Origin: Orrella marina
GTDB lineage: Bacteria; Pseudomonadota; Gammaproteobacteria; Burkholderiales; Burkholderiaceae_B
Assembly (NCBI RefSeq): GCF_003058465.1
Contig: NZ_CP028901.1
Span: 3,348,001 to 3,412,000, forward strand
Direction of reading: 5' to 3'
Length of the DNA stretch: 64,000 bases
Under the pieces are notes generated by a model. It ran no database searches, was not told the DNA's origin, and worked only from the letters and a program-made list of their open reading frames with translations. Position 1 is the stretch's first letter, and each line of letters opens with the position of its first letter. This document shows, in pieces, positions 52,380 to 62,628 of the stretch. The position numbers and the translations under genes are program-made.

Positions 52380-53165
52380 TTAACTGAACATCAGCGCAGT
52401 CAAAATGAAATCAAGCCCGAGTACGGCCAGGGAACCTGCCACCACCGTGCGAGTGGTGGCTCGGGATACGCCCTCGGGGGTGGGCCGGCACTGCCAGCCT
52501 TCATACAGCGCGATCAGTGTCACGACGACACCAAACACGAAACTTTTGATAACCCCGTTCAGGACATCTGCAAACACGTCTACGCCATCCTGCATCTGGG
52601 ACCAGAACGCACCGGTATCAACGCCGATGAGGATCACGCCGACGACCCAGCCACCAAGGATGCCGACCATCGAGAACACGGCAGCCAGGATCGGCATGGC
52701 AATCACCCCACCCAGGAATCGCGGCGCCAGTACGCGCCGGATCGGGTCAACTGCCATGACTTCCATGGCAGCAAGCTGCTCGCCCGCCTTCATCAGTCCG
52801 ATCTCAGCGGTCAGAGAGGTGCCTGCACGTCCGGCAAACAACAAGGCAGTCACTACCGGACCCAGCTCACGGGTGAGCGACAGCGCAACCAGGAGCCCAA
52901 GAGCCTCTTCAGAGCCATATCGGTTGAGCGTGTAATAGCCCTGCAGCCCCAGGACGAACCCGACAAACAGGCCTGACACGGCGATGATGAGCAACGAATG
53001 GTTGCCAATGAAATGTATCTGCGAGATGGTCAGTCGCGGTCTTTGCCACAAAATGCCGCAGCGCGACAACACCACCCCGAAAAAGCGTGTAAAAACCCCG
53101 AGCCCGGTCAGCGTGCCGCCAGTCCAGCTACCGAGTCTGATCAGGAGTTGCGTCAGAAAGTTCAT
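52380..53165 (-). CDS. mlaE: Mla transporter permease MlaE
   Basis: A permease of about 261 aa with five to six membrane segments. It begins [20 protein letters not shown]; the start overlaps the mlaF stop as ATGA. Family segments are [40 protein letters not shown] and [19 protein letters not shown]. It forms the inner-membrane core that MlaD and MlaF attach to. Confidence 0.95.
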   Translation of the reverse strand: MNFLTQLLIRLGSWTGGTLTGLGVFTRFFGVVLSRCGILWQRPRLTISQIHFIGNHSLLIIAVSGLFVGFVLGLQGYYTLNRYGSEEALGLLVALSLTRELGPVVTALLFAGRAGTSLTAEIGLMKAGEQLAAMEVMAVDPIRRVLAPRFLGGVIAMPILAAVFSMVGILGGWVVGVILIGVDTGAFWSQMQDGVDVFADVLNGVIKSFVFGVVVTLIALYEGWQCRPTPEGVSRATTRTVVAGSLAVLGLDFILTALMFS

Positions 53166-53995
53166 CGGCCGACTCCCCGAGCCTTGGCCCACCGCTCGAA
53201 TGCGGGTGTCACCGGGTAGTCAAACGCCACCGGTCCATCAGGTAGTCCGTCCAGAAACTGCCGTACATAGGGATCCCTGGAGGCCATCAGGTCCTCGGGC
53301 GACCCGCTCGCCTTGAGCCCTCCCTGGCCAACAATGTAAATAGTGTCGGCAATCGAGAAGGTTTCGGACACATCATGTGTGATCAGTACACTAGCACATC
53401 CAAGCTGGTCGGACAGGCGGCGGATCAGTCTGGCGGCAATTCCCATCGAAATGGGGTCAAGTCCAGCAAACGGTTCGTCGTAAAAGACCAGATCCGGTGA
53501 GCGGATGACCGCCCTTGCCAGTGCAACGCGTCTGGCCATGCCACCGGAAATCTCGGACAGCTTCAAATGTGCGGCTGCACGCAGGCCAACCGCCTCAAGG
53601 GTATCAAGCACCTTGGCGGTGAGTTCTGCGTCGTCGAGCAAGGCGTGTTCGCGCAGCGGAAACGCCACATTCTCAAAGACGTCGAGATCCGTAAAGAGCG
53701 CGCCTTGCTGAAACAGTACACCCAGGCGCTGGCGCATAGTCTGCCAGGCAGACTGGTCAAACGTCTGGACATCCTGGTCAAACAGGACCATGCGACCGGC
53801 AAACGGGCGTAATTGTCCGGTTGCAGCCCGCAAAATCGTGGTCTTGCCAGAGCCGGACCCGCCCATGATGGCCACGACTTCACCGCGCCGTGCCTTCAGG
53901 GAGATATCGCGCAAAACGGTAAAATCACCGTACCCAAGCGTAACCTTGTCGAATAAAAGCGCCGGAGTCAAATCCGGCGTCTGAGTAGATTCCAT
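53162..53995 (-). CDS. mlaF: Mla transporter ATP-binding protein MlaF
   Basis: A 277-aa ATPase with Walker [11 protein letters not shown], signature [17 protein letters not shown] and Walker [16 protein letters not shown], the MlaF form. It powers phospholipid movement through MlaE. In E. coli it is stabilised by the STAS protein MlaB, which is not found in this operon. It is the first gene of mlaFEDAC. Confidence 0.95.
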   Translation of the reverse strand: MESTQTPDLTPALLFDKVTLGYGDFTVLRDISLKARRGEVVAIMGGSGSGKTTILRAATGQLRPFAGRMVLFDQDVQTFDQSAWQTMRQRLGVLFQQGALFTDLDVFENVAFPLREHALLDDAELTAKVLDTLEAVGLRAAAHLKLSEISGGMARRVALARAVIRSPDLVFYDEPFAGLDPISMGIAARLIRRLSDQLGCASVLITHDVSETFSIADTIYIVGQGGLKASGSPEDLMASRDPYVRQFLDGLPDGPVAFDYPVTPAFERWAKARGVGR

Positions 53996-54065
53996 GCCTA
54001 ATTTTACTTGTGAATCCGGGTAAGTCTCAGAACGCCGGTACAGTCATGGGTGTTTTATGGGTTGA

Positions 54066-55531
54066 TCAGCGTGGTAGCTCACTTGCACCCATCAGGAACT
54101 CGTCAACTGCCCGGGCGCATTGACGTCCCTCGCGAATGGCCCACACTACCAGCGACTGGCCTCTGCGCATGTCCCCCGCAGCAAAGACTTTGCTGACACT
54201 GGTCTGATAATCATCAGTATTGGCCAAGGCATTACCGCGACCATCGGTCTGCACGCCAAATGCATCCAGCACCTGCTTGAGCGGTGACACAAACCCCATG
54301 GCGAGCAGAACCAGGTCGGCCTTGATCTCGAATTCAGACTCAGGCACTTCCTGCATCTTCATCTGCCCGGTTGCCTCGTCGCGTTTCCATTCGACCCGGG
54401 CTGCCATGATCTTGGTGACCTTGCCCTTGCTGCCCACGATCGATTTGGTCGTGATGGCCCAGTCGCGATCTGCGCCTTCTTCGTGAGAAGACGATGTGCG
54501 CAGCTTGGCAGGCCAGTAGGGCCAGACCATTTCCTTGTTTTCCTCGACAGGAGGCTTGGGCATCAATTCAATCTGGGTGACAGACTTGGCGCCATGGCGG
54601 TTGCTCGTTCCAACGCAGTCTGAACCGGTATCTCCCCCGCCAATGACTACGACATGCTTGCCTTTGGCCAGGACCTGCTGCGTGGTCTTGTCACCTGCAA
54701 CAACCTTGTTCTGCGGCCGCAGGAAGTCCATTGCGTACATCACGCCATCGAGTTCACGGCCTTGAACAGGCAAGTCCCGGGGGTTTCACAGCCACCCGAC
54801 AGAACGATCGCGTCAAACTGCTCGTTGAGCTGTTCGGGCGTGATGACGGATACATTCTGAGCAGCTGCGTCATCGGGCTGACCAATGTATGTCGAAGGGC
54901 TGAATGTGACACCTTCTGCCTGCATCTGGACAACGCGCTGGTCGATCAGATGCTTTTCGAGCTTGAAGTCAGGAATGCCGTACCGGAGCAATCCACCGAT
55001 GCGATCCTGCTTTTCGTAGACCGTCACTTCGTGTCCTGCCCGGGCAAGCTGCTGGGCAGTGGCCAGTCCGGCCGGACCAGAGCCGACAACGGCCACAGTC
55101 TTGCCGGTGCGTTGCAGAGGAGGCTGCGGGGTCACCCAGCCTTGCTCCCATCCCTTGTCAATGATGGCGTGTTCGATCGACTTGATGCCAACAGCGTCGT
55201 TGTTGATGTTCAGCGTACAGGCTGCCTCGCACGGTGCAGGGCAGATGCGTCCGGTGAACTCCGGAAAGTTGTTGGTGGAGTGAAGCACTTCGAGCGCCTG
55301 TTTCCACTCCTGGCGGTAGACCAGGTCATTCCAGTCCGGAATGATGTTGTTGACCGGACAGCCGTTGCTGCAGAACGGGATGCCGCAATCCATGCAGCGT
55401 GCCCCCTGATCTGACGCCTGCTTGTCATCGAGTCGCAGTACGAACTCGCGCCAGTGCTTGACCCGGCTCTCAGGCGCTTCTGACGCTTCCTTGATGCGTT
55501 CAAGTTCCAAGAAACCTGTGACTTTTCCCAT
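54066..55531 (-). pseudogene. gltD: Glutamate synthase small subunit, frameshifted
   Basis: The N-terminal frame (54740-55531) begins [20 protein letters not shown] and holds the Fe-S Cys motifs [17 protein letters not shown] and CPAPCEAAC and the FAD motif [20 protein letters not shown]. It breaks after LSGGCETP. The C-terminal frame (54066-54773) continues [20 protein letters not shown], with the NADPH motif [13 protein letters not shown]. Adding one C to the run CCCCC at 54783-54779 (minus strand) restores [13 protein letters not shown]. GltB next to it is intact and needs GltD, so a sequence error is likely. Rebuilt length is about 488 aa. Confidence 0.9.
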
Positions 55532-55544
55532 GTTATTCCCCAGA

Positions 55545-58500
55545 TCAGGCTGCTTTCGCAGAGGTTTTGGCGGATTGCCAGAGCTCGGCCAGTGCGCGAC
55601 GATACTCAGTAGGCATGACCTTGACGAAGTGGCCGCGAGACGCCTGCCAGTTGCCCAGGATGTCGCGTGCGCGGAAGCTTCCGGTCAGGCGGAAGTGACT
55701 CTCGACCAGCCGCTTCAGGATGGCCTCATCCGTCTCGCGATCAGCGCCTCGAACTACGCTATGCCAGATATCTATGTCTTGTTCTTTTTTCTGGGCCGAT
55801 GTGCTTAGCACCGGCTCGATATCGACCATGGCAGTATTGCAGTTGTTGGCGAACTTCTGCTCGGGGTCGTAAACATATGCCACGCCACCCGACATGCCGG
55901 CGGCAAAGTTGCGCCCGGTCTGGCCCAGAACGACGACTGTGCCACCTGTCATGTATTCGCATCCATGATCACCGACACCTTCAACGACAGCGGCTGCGCC
56001 TGAGTTGCGAACCGCAAAACGCTCACCAGCGACACCACTGAAGTAAGCCTCTCCAATAGTGGCGCCATACAGAACCGTGTTGCCCACAATGATGTGCTCG
56101 GGGCCAAAGCCACGGAAATCGTTGGGGCTGCGGACGATGATCCGTCCACCTGCCAGTCCCTTGCCGACATAGTCGTTGCCTTCGCCAACGAGGTCAAACG
56201 TGACACCACGGGTCAGGAATGCGCCAAAGCTCTGGCCTGCGCTACCGTTGAACTGAATATGAATGGTGTCTTCCGGGAGACCTTTCTGGCCATAGATCTT
56301 GGCAATGTGGCCAGAAAGCATCGCTCCCACACTACGGTTGCGGTTGCGCACGCCGATGATGAAGGAAACCTTGTCGCCTTTCTCGATGGCCGGTTTGCTA
56401 CGCTCGATCAGTTGGTGATCGAGCGCTCCAGCAAGGCCGTGATCCTGGGTTTGCGTCTGATAGCGCGCACCTTCGACTGCAGGCTGATGGAAGACTCTCT
56501 CAAAATCAAGTCCGTGTGCTTTCCAGTGCTCAATGCCCGGACGGGTGTCAAGCAGATCGGTGCGTCCGACCATTTCGTCGAAAGTCCGCACACCGAGTTG
56601 TGCCATCAGTTCCCGAACTTCTTCGGCAACAAAGAAGAAGTAGTTCACGACGTATTCGGGCTTGCCCTGGAATTTCTTGCGAAGGACCGGATCCTGTGTG
56701 GCCACGCCTACCGGACAGGTGTTCAAGTGGCACTTGCGCATCATGATGCAGCCTTCAACGACCAGCGGAGCAGTCGCAAACCCGAACTCGTCGGCACCAA
56801 GCAAGGCGCCAATGACCACGTCCCGACCCGTTTTCATCTGGCCGTCAGCCTGAACACGGATCCGGCTACGTAACTGGTTCAGCACCAGTGTCTGCTGGGT
56901 CTCAGCCAGGCCGAGCTCCCACGGGGTGCCTGCATGCTTGATGGATGAGACCGGAGATGCGCCCGTACCGCCATCGTGACCCGAGATGGTGACATGGTCA
57001 GCCTTGGCTTTGGCAACCCCTGCCGCAATCGTGCCGACGCCCACTTCAGAGACGAGCTTGACCGAGACCGATGCGATCGGGTTGGTATTCTTCAAGTCGT
57101 GGATCAACTGGGCCAGATCCTCGATCGAGTAGATGTCGTGGTGGGGCGGAGGCGAAATCAGGCCCACACCCGGCACGGAGCAGCGCAGCTTGGCGATGTA
57201 TTCTGACACCTTGTGGCCGGGCAACTGTCCCCCTTCACCAGGCTTGGCGCCCTGGGCCATCTTGATCTGGATCTGGTCGGCACTGGCCAGATAGTCCGGG
57301 TTCACACCAAAACGTCCCGAAGCGACCTGCTTGATTCGCGAGCGCAGGGAGTCGCCAGCCTTCAGGGCAACGTCTGCCTCGATGCGTTCTGCACCCAGAA
57401 CCGATGCGAGGGTGTCACCGTCTTTGATGTCACTCTTGCCCGTCTGCATTTCACTCAGATAGCGCAGTTCGTCCTCACCACCTTCTCCCGTATTGGACTT
57501 TCCTCCGATGCGGTTCATGGCAACGGCCAGCACCGTGTGGGCTTCGGTCGAGATCGAGCCCAGCGACATGGCACCCGTCGCAAAACGCTTGACGATCTCT
57601 TTAGCGGGTTCGACTTCGTCCAGCGAGATGGCCTTGGCGGGGTCGAACTTGAACTCGAACAGACCGCGCAGAGTCATCAGGTGGCGGCTCTGATCATTAA
57701 TGAGTTGTGCGTACTCTTTATAGGTCGAGTAATTGTTTGACCGGCTTGCATGCTGCAGTTTGGCGATAGAGTCCGGGTTCCACATGTGGGCTTCACCCCG
57801 GATCCTGAAGGCGTAGTCACCCCCGGCATCCAGTGCATTGGCCAGTACAGGGTCCTTGCTGAAAGCAGCCTGATGAGAACGCAATGCCTCCTGGGCGACT
57901 TCGAAGATGTTGATGCCTTCGATGTTGCTCGCGGTTCCCGGGAAGTACTTGCGCACCAGGCTCGAGTGCAGGCCGACCGCCTCAAAAATCTGTGCGCCAC
58001 AGTAGGACATGAAGGTGGAAATGCCCATCTTGGACATCACCTTGTTCAAGCCCTTGCCGATGGCTTTGATGTAGTTCTTGACGGCCTTGTCACCATCTTC
58101 GGCGTACGCACGGATGGATTCCAGTGCCAGAAACGGGTGGACAGCCTCAGCTCCAAAGCCGCCTAGCAGCGCATAGTGGTGTACTTCGCGCGCCGAGCCG
58201 GTTTCGACGACCAGTCCGGTCTTGGTGCGGCTGCCCTGTTTGATCAGATGCTGATGGATGGCCGAGACAGCGAGCAGTGCCGGGATGGCAACACGATCGG
58301 CGTCGACCTTGCGATCGGACAGAATCAGAATGTTGAAGCCACTTTCGACTGCGTCGGCTGCGCTGGCGCACAGCGCGGCCAGGCGCGCTTCGATTCCCTC
58401 GGGGCCCCACTTGGCCGGATAGGTGATGTCGAGCTCGAAGCTGCGGAACTTGTTGCCCGTATACGCTTCCACGTCACGGATTTGCGCCATCGCATCTTCG

Positions 58501-60260
58501 TCCAGCACAGGCTGTGCAATCTCCAGACGCAGCGGCGGATTGACATTGTTGATGTCGAGCAGGTTCGGTTTGGGGCCAATGAACGAGACTAGCGACATGA
58601 CCAGCTGTTCACGGATCGGATCGATCGGCGGATTGGTCACCTGCGCAAACATCTGGCGGAAGTAGTTATAGAAAGGCTTGGATCGGTCTGATAGCACGGC
58701 CAGAGGGGCATCGTTACCCATTGAGCCGGTCGCTTCCTCGCCATTGCTGGCCATGGGCTCCAGGATGAACTTGTAGTCTTCCTGAGTCCAGCCGAATGCC
58801 TGTTGACGATCCAGCATTGGCACGTGAGAACGTACCTGGGCCTTTGCGGCTGACTCTGGCTGAGGCAGAGATTCGAGCTTGATGCGCAGACGGTCGATCC
58901 ATTGGCGGTATGGGCGGCTGTTCGACAACTGAGCCTTGATCTCCTCATCGTCGATGATGCGGCCCTGTTCCAGATCGATCAGGAACATCTTGCCGGGCTG
59001 CAAACGCCACTTTTTGACGATACGGCTTTCGGCGATCGGCAGTACTCCCGCTTCGGACGCCATGATGACAAGATCGTCATCCGTGATCAGATAGCGAGCC
59101 GGGCGCAGACCATTACGGTCCAGTGTGGCACCGATCTGTTTGCCATCAGTAAAGGCCACAGCAGCCGGGCCATCCCACGGCTCCATCATCGCGGCGTGAT
59201 ACTCATAGAAGGCCCTGCGGGCAGAATCCATATGTTCATGCTGTTCCCAGGCTTCCGGGATCATCATCATCATGGCGTGTGCGAGCGAGTAGCCGGACAT
59301 CGCCAGCAACTCGAGACAGTTGTCGAAGGTGGCGGTGTCGGACTGTCCTTCGTAAACGATCGGATACAGCTTGGAGAGGTCCTGGCCGAGAACGGCCGAT
59401 TCCATGGTGCCTTCACGGGCTCGCAGCCAGTTGAAGTTACCTTTGACCGTGTTGATTTCACCGTTGTGGGCAATCATCCGGTATGGGTGCGCCAGCGGCC
59501 AGGCCGGGAAAGTATTGGTCGAGAATCGCTGGTGTACGAGAGCCAGTGCAGAAACCGCACGAGGATCTGAAAGGTCTTTGTAGTAGGTCCCAACCTGGTC
59601 GGCCAGCAGCAAGCCCTTGTAGACGACTGTACGCACAGATATCGACGGTACGAAGTACTCCTTGCCGTGGGCAAGCTTCATGGCGTTGATGGCGTGGCTG
59701 GCGGTTTTACGGATCACGTAAAGCTTGCGCTCAAGTGCATCGGGCACCATCACGTCTTCACCTCGCCCGATAAAGAGCTGTCTGATCACTGGCTCGCGTG
59801 CCTTGACCGTGGGTGACATGGGCATGTCAGTGTCGACCGGCACGTCACGCCAGCCCAGTACAACCTGGCCTTCGGTGCGCACCGCGCGCTCGAGTGCCTG
59901 TTCACAGGCCAGACGGGATGCAATTTCCTTGGGGAGAAAGACCATGCACACGCCGTATTCGCCCGGTGCGGGCAGGGTGACACCCTGCCTGGCCATCTCG
60001 TCGCGATACAGCGCGTCAGGAATCTGGATCAGGATGCCGGCGCCATCGCCCATCAGCTTGTCAGCACCGACTGCGCCGCGGTGGTCCAGGTTCTCCAGGA
60101 TCTTGAGACCCTGAGAAATGATGGCGTGAGAGGGCTGTCCCTTGATGTGGGCGACAAACCCGACGCCACAGGCGTCGTGCTCGTTCTGCGGGGTGTACAG
60201 ACCCTGGGCGACGGGAGCGTCAGCCTGGCGGGGTTGAAACTTCAGAGGGTAGGTCGTCAT
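55545..60260 (-). CDS. gltB: Glutamate synthase large subunit
   Basis: A protein of about 1,571 aa that makes glutamate from glutamine and 2-oxoglutarate with GltD. The N-terminal amidotransferase begins at the catalytic Cys in [16 protein letters not shown] after a short propeptide. The synthase domain contains [15 protein letters not shown] [20 protein letters not shown] and [17 protein letters not shown]. The 3Fe-4S Cys cluster is in [20 protein letters not shown], and the C-terminal GXGXG repeats end the protein. I chose the ATG at 60260 because AAAGGAG lies 7 nt upstream; the frame runs to 60335. It is 13 nt upstream of gltD. Confidence 0.97.
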   Translation of the reverse strand: MTTYPLKFQPRQADAPVAQGLYTPQNEHDACGVGFVAHIKGQPSHAIISQGLKILENLDHRGAVGADKLMGDGAGILIQIPDALYRDEMARQGVTLPAPGEYGVCMVFLPKEIASRLACEQALERAVRTEGQVVLGWRDVPVDTDMPMSPTVKAREPVIRQLFIGRGEDVMVPDALERKLYVIRKTASHAINAMKLAHGKEYFVPSISVRTVVYKGLLLADQVGTYYKDLSDPRAVSALALVHQRFSTNTFPAWPLAHPYRMIAHNGEINTVKGNFNWLRAREGTMESAVLGQDLSKLYPIVYEGQSDTATFDNCLELLAMSGYSLAHAMMMMIPEAWEQHEHMDSARRAFYEYHAAMMEPWDGPAAVAFTDGKQIGATLDRNGLRPARYLITDDDLVIMASEAGVLPIAESRIVKKWRLQPGKMFLIDLEQGRIIDDEEIKAQLSNSRPYRQWIDRLRIKLESLPQPESAAKAQVRSHVPMLDRQQAFGWTQEDYKFILEPMASNGEEATGSMGNDAPLAVLSDRSKPFYNYFRQMFAQVTNPPIDPIREQLVMSLVSFIGPKPNLLDINNVNPPLRLEIAQPVLDEDAMAQIRDVEAYTGNKFRSFELDITYPAKWGPEGIEARLAALCASAADAVESGFNILILSDRKVDADRVAIPALLAVSAIHQHLIKQGSRTKTGLVVETGSAREVHHYALLGGFGAEAVHPFLALESIRAYAEDGDKAVKNYIKAIGKGLNKVMSKMGISTFMSYCGAQIFEAVGLHSSLVRKYFPGTASNIEGINIFEVAQEALRSHQAAFSKDPVLANALDAGGDYAFRIRGEAHMWNPDSIAKLQHASRSNNYSTYKEYAQLINDQSRHLMTLRGLFEFKFDPAKAISLDEVEPAKEIVKRFATGAMSLGSISTEAHTVLAVAMNRIGGKSNTGEGGEDELRYLSEMQTGKSDIKDGDTLASVLGAERIEADVALKAGDSLRSRIKQVASGRFGVNPDYLASADQIQIKMAQGAKPGEGGQLPGHKVSEYIAKLRCSVPGVGLISPPPHHDIYSIEDLAQLIHDLKNTNPIASVSVKLVSEVGVGTIAAGVAKAKADHVTISGHDGGTGASPVSSIKHAGTPWELGLAETQQTLVLNQLRSRIRVQADGQMKTGRDVVIGALLGADEFGFATAPLVVEGCIMMRKCHLNTCPVGVATQDPVLRKKFQGKPEYVVNYFFFVAEEVRELMAQLGVRTFDEMVGRTDLLDTRPGIEHWKAHGLDFERVFHQPAVEGARYQTQTQDHGLAGALDHQLIERSKPAIEKGDKVSFIIGVRNRNRSVGAMLSGHIAKIYGQKGLPEDTIHIQFNGSAGQSFGAFLTRGVTFDLVGEGNDYVGKGLAGGRIIVRSPNDFRGFGPEHIIVGNTVLYGATIGEAYFSGVAGERFAVRNSGAAAVVEGVGDHGCEYMTGGTVVVLGQTGRNFAAGMSGGVAYVYDPEQKFANNCNTAMVDIEPVLSTSAQKKEQDIDIWHSVVRGADRETDEAILKRLVESHFRLTGSFRARDILGNWQASRGHFVKVMPTEYRRALAELWQSAKTSAKAA

Positions 60261-60347
60261 GGTGCGACTCCTTTCGAAACCTTGCGCTTGATGCGTGCGG
60301 TTCGAGACGATAACCCCCTCTTTTGTGCTTTGCAAGAGAAATAAAAA

Positions 60348-60358
60348 GGGTCTGACCC
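60348..60358. repeat. GGGTCTGACCC palindrome near gltB promoter
   Basis: An 11-bp odd palindrome (GGGTC-T-GACCC) lies about 90 bp upstream of gltB, just outside the transposase-like gene. Such boxes often flank REP-associated transposase genes and may be recognition sites. Confidence 0.35.
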
Positions 60359-60461
60359 TAATTAATTGACTATCAGTTCATTTGTTTTTCAAATAGGGAC
60401 GGATCAAATAACGGCGCAGGACGTGTGAGCGACCCCCCCCGGGATGGTTCTCTTGTTCGCT

Positions 60462-61199
60462 TCAGTTTTGCTCCTGCGCCTGTTGGTGCTTGTCGCTGGT
60501 TTGGGCGTGACTCTCTGTTTTGCGTGGGCGACCACGACGGGTTGGCACGGCGCGTCGACTGACCAACGTCCCGAGGCCCGCCACAAAGGCATCCGAACCA
60601 AGTGCCCATTGCCCACGAATCGCCTGATCTATTCGAGCTCGTTCCAGGGGCTCTAGTCCACGTGTCAGGGCAGCCCGGTGGCGGGCCTGCCGGTCAAACG
60701 GTGTGTTTCCACAGCTCCAGTAATCATGATGAAAGCCTAGCTGCGAGATCAGCCCGCGTTCAGATCCGGCGTGTGAACCAGCAGAGCTCCATCGCCAGGC
60801 CAGTGGTCCGGGAGCCCAGCCTTTGTCGGCAGGCGCACTCTCAACCCAGATGATCGCCGGTATCACCCAGCTCCCGGGTTCTAGCAGGGCACTGCGGTAG
60901 CGGCCCTGAAACACCGGGCCAGACCGCAGAGTAGATCCCAGCCTTCTGCCAAGGCCCTGAATGAGCCGGGAGAGTGATGCCTGATGCGCAGGAGTCGCCA
61001 CCAGTCGAATGGCACATGGAGTGATGGTCCAGGCGTGCAATCGGACGCCTTCTTTCTGAGACGCCTCGCCAAGCCAGTGCGCGAGTCGATCAAACTGTTC
61101 TGTGTCAGGGCCATTGCACCAGAGCGTGCGCAGGGAATCGGAAAAGTTTGCTACAACCAGTTGTGAAAGATCGGGAGCATACAGGCGTGGCAGGCGCAT
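60462..61199 (-). CDS. REP-associated tyrosine transposase homologue, degenerate
   Basis: A protein of about 245 aa resembling the TnpA_REP (RAYT) branch of Y1 transposases. Family segments are MRLPRLYAPDLSQLVVANFS, LIQGLGRRLGSTLRSGPVFQ then GRYRSALLE, and ENPVRA-like WVESAPADKGWAPGPLAWRW. The HUH metal-binding motif is lost: where relatives read like LMTNHVHLL, this protein reads ITPCAIRLV. I chose the ATG at 61199; the frame extends to 61223. It may be a domesticated, non-catalytic DNA-binding protein. It is divergent from rpoH and lies upstream of gltB. Confidence 0.7.
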   Translation of the reverse strand: MRLPRLYAPDLSQLVVANFSDSLRTLWCNGPDTEQFDRLAHWLGEASQKEGVRLHAWTITPCAIRLVATPAHQASLSRLIQGLGRRLGSTLRSGPVFQGRYRSALLEPGSWVIPAIIWVESAPADKGWAPGPLAWRWSSAGSHAGSERGLISQLGFHHDYWSCGNTPFDRQARHRAALTRGLEPLERARIDQAIRGQWALGSDAFVAGLGTLVSRRAVPTRRGRPRKTESHAQTSDKHQQAQEQN

Positions 61200-61448
61200 G
61201 AAAACTTGACTCGCAAATGACAACAGTGACTCTGGATGTTAGATCTCTTTCGCAGGCTCGTCTTACCTGGATCGCGCGTGACCATTCGTGCAGAAAGGTA
61301 TGCGAAAAGATCACTGAGCGGACTGAAGAACGGTGTCTGGAGCAGAGGCCTCTGATTATCCGCCAACCTTGGTCATTTGGCCAAAGATGACTGGACTATG
61401 CATGGAGAGCGATAAAATCCGGAACTATTTCTTTCAAAAACCATCTTA

Positions 61449-61475
61449 TTAGCACTCTCAATCGTAGAGTGCTAA
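61449..61475 (+). promoter_or_regulatory. CIRCE operator (HrcA-binding site) upstream of rpoH
   Basis: TTAGCACTC-N9-GAGTGCTAA is a perfect match to the CIRCE consensus bound by the heat-shock repressor HrcA. It ends 97 nt before the rpoH start. TAATAT at 61473-61478 overlaps its right arm and is a likely -10 box, so HrcA would block RNA polymerase. Confidence 0.93.
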
Positions 61476-61571
61476 TATCGAACAAGACGAGTTGGCGCAG
61501 TTGCAGTGGTTCAAGCCCGAGAGGCAGGGTAATGTTTCAAACGCCTTGAAAGGCTGCTCACCAGTCATCTC

Positions 61572-62540
61572 ATGATGTCGATCAATACCAACCTGAACAA
61601 AGCAAGAGAGAATTTGAACGCACAACCATTAAGCATGGAGCTCGGTCAACCAATGTCTGCTCAGAATGCCCTGATAGTCAGTCCGAATACGATGGCGATG
61701 GCGATTTCGAACCCGGGTGCCCTGGGTTCCATTGAAGCCTATATCGCGGCCGTCAATCGTATTCCTATGCTGAGCGCAGAAGAAGAGTCAACGCTTGCGA
61801 CCCGACTTCAGGAACATGAAGATCTGGAAGCTGCTCGCAAGCTGGTGCTCTCACACTTGCGCCTGGTCGTGTCGATTGCGAGACAGTACTTTGGCTATGG
61901 TCTGCCTCAGGCAGATTTGATCCAGGAAGGCAACATCGGACTCATGAAAGCGGTCAAGCGCTTTGATTCCCAGCGGGGCGTGCGACTGGTGTCGTTTGCC
62001 GTCCACTGGATCAAGGCCGAGATTCACGAGTTCATCATCCGAAACTGGCGTCTGGTCAAAGTTGCCACGACCAAGGCACAGCGCAAGTTGTTCTTCAACC
62101 TGCGAAGGATGCGACCAGATGGTGGGCAGCTTGACACCGAGCGTGTCAACGAGATCGCCCAGGAACTGAATGTCCGTACAGAAGATGTACGAGAGATGGA
62201 AGTTCGCATGAGTGGTCGCGAGGTGTCATTTGACATGTCCACTGGCGATGATGATGATGCGGATTTCGCGCCGGTCCAGTATCTGGCCGACGAAACGGGC
62301 GGACCAGAGCAGATGCTGGAGCAGCGACATCAGGATGCACTGTATAGCGAAGGGCTGGCAACAGCGCTTGAGAACCTGGACCCCCGCTCAAAGCGGATCG
62401 TTCAGGCTCGCTGGCTCAATAACGATGAATCGCTGACCTTGCACGATCTGGCCGCAGAATTCGGCGTGTCGGCTGAGAGGATCCGGCAGATTGAAACCGC
62501 CGCCTTCAAGAAACTGCGCGTGGCCCTGCAGGATGGCTGA
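61572..62540 (+). CDS. rpoH: Heat-shock sigma factor RpoH
   Basis: A 322-aa sigma-32. Region 2 contains LVLSHLRLVVSIARQYFGYG, then LPQADLIQEGNIGLMKAVKR and FDSQRGVRLVSFAVHWIKAE, with the RpoH box QRKLFFNLRRMRPDGGQLD after it. Region 4 ends LHDLAAEFGVSAERIRQIET. It directs heat-shock gene transcription. The start is uncertain, because no strong ribosome site precedes the ATG at 61572; ATGs at 61575, 61638 and 61653 are in frame. A CIRCE element upstream indicates HrcA control. Confidence 0.95.
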   Translation: MMSINTNLNKARENLNAQPLSMELGQPMSAQNALIVSPNTMAMAISNPGALGSIEAYIAAVNRIPMLSAEEESTLATRLQEHEDLEAARKLVLSHLRLVVSIARQYFGYGLPQADLIQEGNIGLMKAVKRFDSQRGVRLVSFAVHWIKAEIHEFIIRNWRLVKVATTKAQRKLFFNLRRMRPDGGQLDTERVNEIAQELNVRTEDVREMEVRMSGREVSFDMSTGDDDDADFAPVQYLADETGGPEQMLEQRHQDALYSEGLATALENLDPRSKRIVQARWLNNDESLTLHDLAAEFGVSAERIRQIETAAFKKLRVALQDG

Positions 62541-62565
62541 TCTGCTCACTTGATCTGGATTAAAC

Positions 62566-62601
62566 GGGGCAAGCATCTCAGGATTGCTTGCCCCATTTTT
62601 T
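62566..62601 (+). terminator. rpoH terminator
   Basis: GGGGCAAGCA (62566-62575) pairs perfectly with TGCTTGCCCC (62585-62594), followed by ATTTTTT. It lies 25 nt after the rpoH stop. Confidence 0.95.
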
Positions 62602-62628
62602 AACCACAATCCCGCTACTATTACGGCC

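Noticed and set aside
61543-61571. Sigma-32-type promoter (CTTGAAA) just before rpoH
   Set aside because: A CTTGAAA-like sequence is present, but no matching -10 at the right distance was seen before the start.
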